From: Cohnella mopanensis | GTDB lineage: Bacteria; Bacillota; Bacilli; Paenibacillales; Paenibacillaceae | Direction: 5' to 3' | NCBI RefSeq assembly: GCF_022352055.1 | Contig: NZ_JAKRWM010000015.1 | Span: 1 to 64,000 of the forward strand | Length of the DNA: 64,000 nt | Part shown: piece after piece, positions 62,852 to 64,000 of the stretch | Layout: each line of letters starts with the position of its first letter | How positions within the stretch are numbered: the first letter of the stretch is position 1 | Made by a program: the position numbers and the translations under genes | Notes under the pieces: generated by a model | Told to the model about the DNA's origin: nothing | The model's input: only the letters and a program-made list of their open reading frames with translations | Databases searched by the model: none

Positions 62852-64000
62852 ATGAGAGCCCAGTCTCATAAGATGACGGTGTCGATCGACGAGCATACTT
62901 CGCATTTGATGCAATTAAGAGCGTTCTACAATCAACTGGATGAAGCAGGAATAACAATCGAAAAACTTTCCCGCGAGAAACGCGATGAATATCAACTGAA
63001 GGCAATTAACGTGACGCTCGAGCATATCTGGAACAATAATGCATTTTATCGAGCGGCACTTGAAGAAGCCGGATTTAAACAGCCGTCGATTGACAATCTC
63101 GGGCAATTGGCTTCCGTTCCGCTGTTGAAGAAAGACGTCATTCGCGGAGACAAATCGAAGCTGCTGTGCGTCGATCCTAAGGAGATCGGCCAGGTTCATC
63201 TCACAAGCGGAACATCCGGCAAGCCGATTTATACGTCTTACACGCTCGCTGACCAGTATGTTTACGATTTATTGCCTAAATATTTGGAGTTGTTTCCGGA
63301 GTCGGACAGCGATATCGCTGCGATTGCGCTTCCGTACGAATTTGCGCTTCCCGGTCTCGGTTTCCAACGATTGTTTCAATTCGCTTTCGGAACCGCGATT
63401 CTATCGCTTGGTAAAGGCGGATACATGGCGCCGATCGACAAATCGCTGGAGCTCATGAAGGAATATCAAGCGACCGTGCTTGTCACTACGCCTTCATATG
63501 CGGCGCTGTTGGCGGAAGAAAGCGGGCGGTTCGGCATCGAGCTTGGCCGGGATATTTGTCTGCGGAGAATAGTGCTTACCGGTGAAGGATGCTCCAACAC
63601 CTTTCGCCAACGGTTGGAAAAATGGTGGGGGTGCGAAGTATCGTTCTTCTACGGATCGACAGAGTGCGGCGTTATAGCTGTCGAGTGCAAGGAGCATAAA
63701 GGTTATCACCTCATGGACGGTCATGTGAAAGTGGAAATCATAGATCCCCAGACAGAAGCCCCGCTTGGTTATAATGATACCGGCGAAATCGTCGTAACGA
63801 CGCTGCTGCGCGAAGGAATGCCGATGGTGCGTTATCGGAGCGGTGACATCGGTTATTTGCAAAAATCTCAGTGCAGCTGTGGGATTACGATGGATGTATT
63901 GCATCTTCGAGGCAGAATGGAAAATATGCTGACCTTGGACGGCAATGAATACTCGCCGTTTTTATTAGAACATTTTCTGATGGAAATTCCGGAAGTGAGC
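62852..64000 (+). CDS. CapK/PaaK-like adenylate-forming enzyme (partial)
   Basis: The open frame runs off the right edge: 383 codons visible. ATG 62852 is preferred, five bases after GAGGG; ATG 62834 is in frame. Features of the phenylacetate-CoA ligase/CapK branch: P-loop LTSGTSGKP (~112), FFYGSTECG (~267), and VRYRSGDIGYL (~328). Two Cys in QCSCG follow, as in zinc-binding PaaK-like members. Such proteins activate a carboxylate as acyl-AMP; in capsule loci they act in glycan decoration. It is the last visible gene of the second operon. Confidence 0.9.
   Translation, partial: MRAQSHKMTVSIDEHTSHLMQLRAFYNQLDEAGITIEKLSREKRDEYQLKAINVTLEHIWNNNAFYRAALEEAGFKQPSIDNLGQLASVPLLKKDVIRGDKSKLLCVDPKEIGQVHLTSGTSGKPIYTSYTLADQYVYDLLPKYLELFPESDSDIAAIALPYEFALPGLGFQRLFQFAFGTAILSLGKGGYMAPIDKSLELMKEYQATVLVTTPSYAALLAEESGRFGIELGRDICLRRIVLTGEGCSNTFRQRLEKWWGCEVSFFYGSTECGVIAVECKEHKGYHLMDGHVKVEIIDPQTEAPLGYNDTGEIVVTTLLREGMPMVRYRSGDIGYLQKSQCSCGITMDVLHLRGRMENMLTLDGNEYSPFLLEHFLMEIPEVS

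Overview
The window looks like a chromosome segment of a spore-forming, Gram-positive Paenibacillaceae-type bacterium (Paenibacillus/Cohnella-like). Supporting signs are strong AAGGAGG ribosome sites, a GerA-type germinant receptor operon, an EcsAB transporter, YesM/YesN two-component regulation of a sugar ABC importer, SLH-domain S-layer protein architecture, YheC/D-type ATP-grasp proteins and a WIAG-tail-like giant repeat protein. No rRNA, tRNA or convincing CRISPR array was seen by eye.

Layout. 0-2.2 kb: three kinds of tandem or dispersed repeat, including 68 perfect copies of a 12-mer, next to a nuclease-like/winged-helix gene. 2.3-8.9 kb (minus strand): sugar ABC importer with its YesM/YesN-type regulators. 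8.9-13.1 kb (minus): a two-component system with a beta-propeller lipoprotein, then a VanY-like DD-carboxypeptidase whose leader can fold over its own ribosome site. 13.4-17.9 kb: a membrane sensor-like protein, a divergent HxlR / DoxX-pirin pair, a PHP phosphatase and a LysR regulator. 18-25.8 kb: drug efflux pump with PadR regulator and a twin operator, a second MFS protein, a zinc-dependent PLC-like protein, CheX, an SDR and a DEAD-box-type helicase. 25.9-33.5 kb: SLH protein, gerB-A-C-type germination operon, ecsAB. 33.7-43.2 kb: aminotransferase, PNPOx-like protein, MocR and AraC regulators, phosphatidylserine decarboxylase, a CotSA-like glycosyltransferase, a 51-bp palindromic repeat array, MntH with a MntR-like box, and a zinc-type ArsR repressor.

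43.3-64 kb is the accessory, most interesting part. A 2194-residue protein built of about 190 ten-residue repeats follows a sigma-K-like promoter. It is followed by an apparent operon (50.1-58.3 kb) for 2-aminoethylphosphonate (AEP) synthesis: phosphoenolpyruvate mutase, phosphonopyruvate decarboxylase and AEP transaminase. Interleaved are a lysine-2,3-aminomutase-family radical SAM enzyme that lacks the two lysine-recognising aspartates, and four ATP-grasp proteins of the spore-coat-associated YheC/D type. A second, glycan-like operon (58.4 kb to the window end) holds two nucleotide-sugar epimerase/dehydratases, a DUF1796 protein, a glycosyltransferase, an orphan protein and the start of a CapK/PaaK-like adenylate-forming enzyme. 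It is preceded by the same CATATGATAC decamer as the giant repeat gene.

Working hypothesis (inference): 43-64 kb makes a phosphonate-containing, amino-acyl-decorated surface or spore-envelope product, or a phosphonopeptide, in which the radical SAM enzyme rearranges an anionic amino compound and the ATP-grasp proteins form amide bonds. I know of no described system with exactly this gene set, but I could not search databases.
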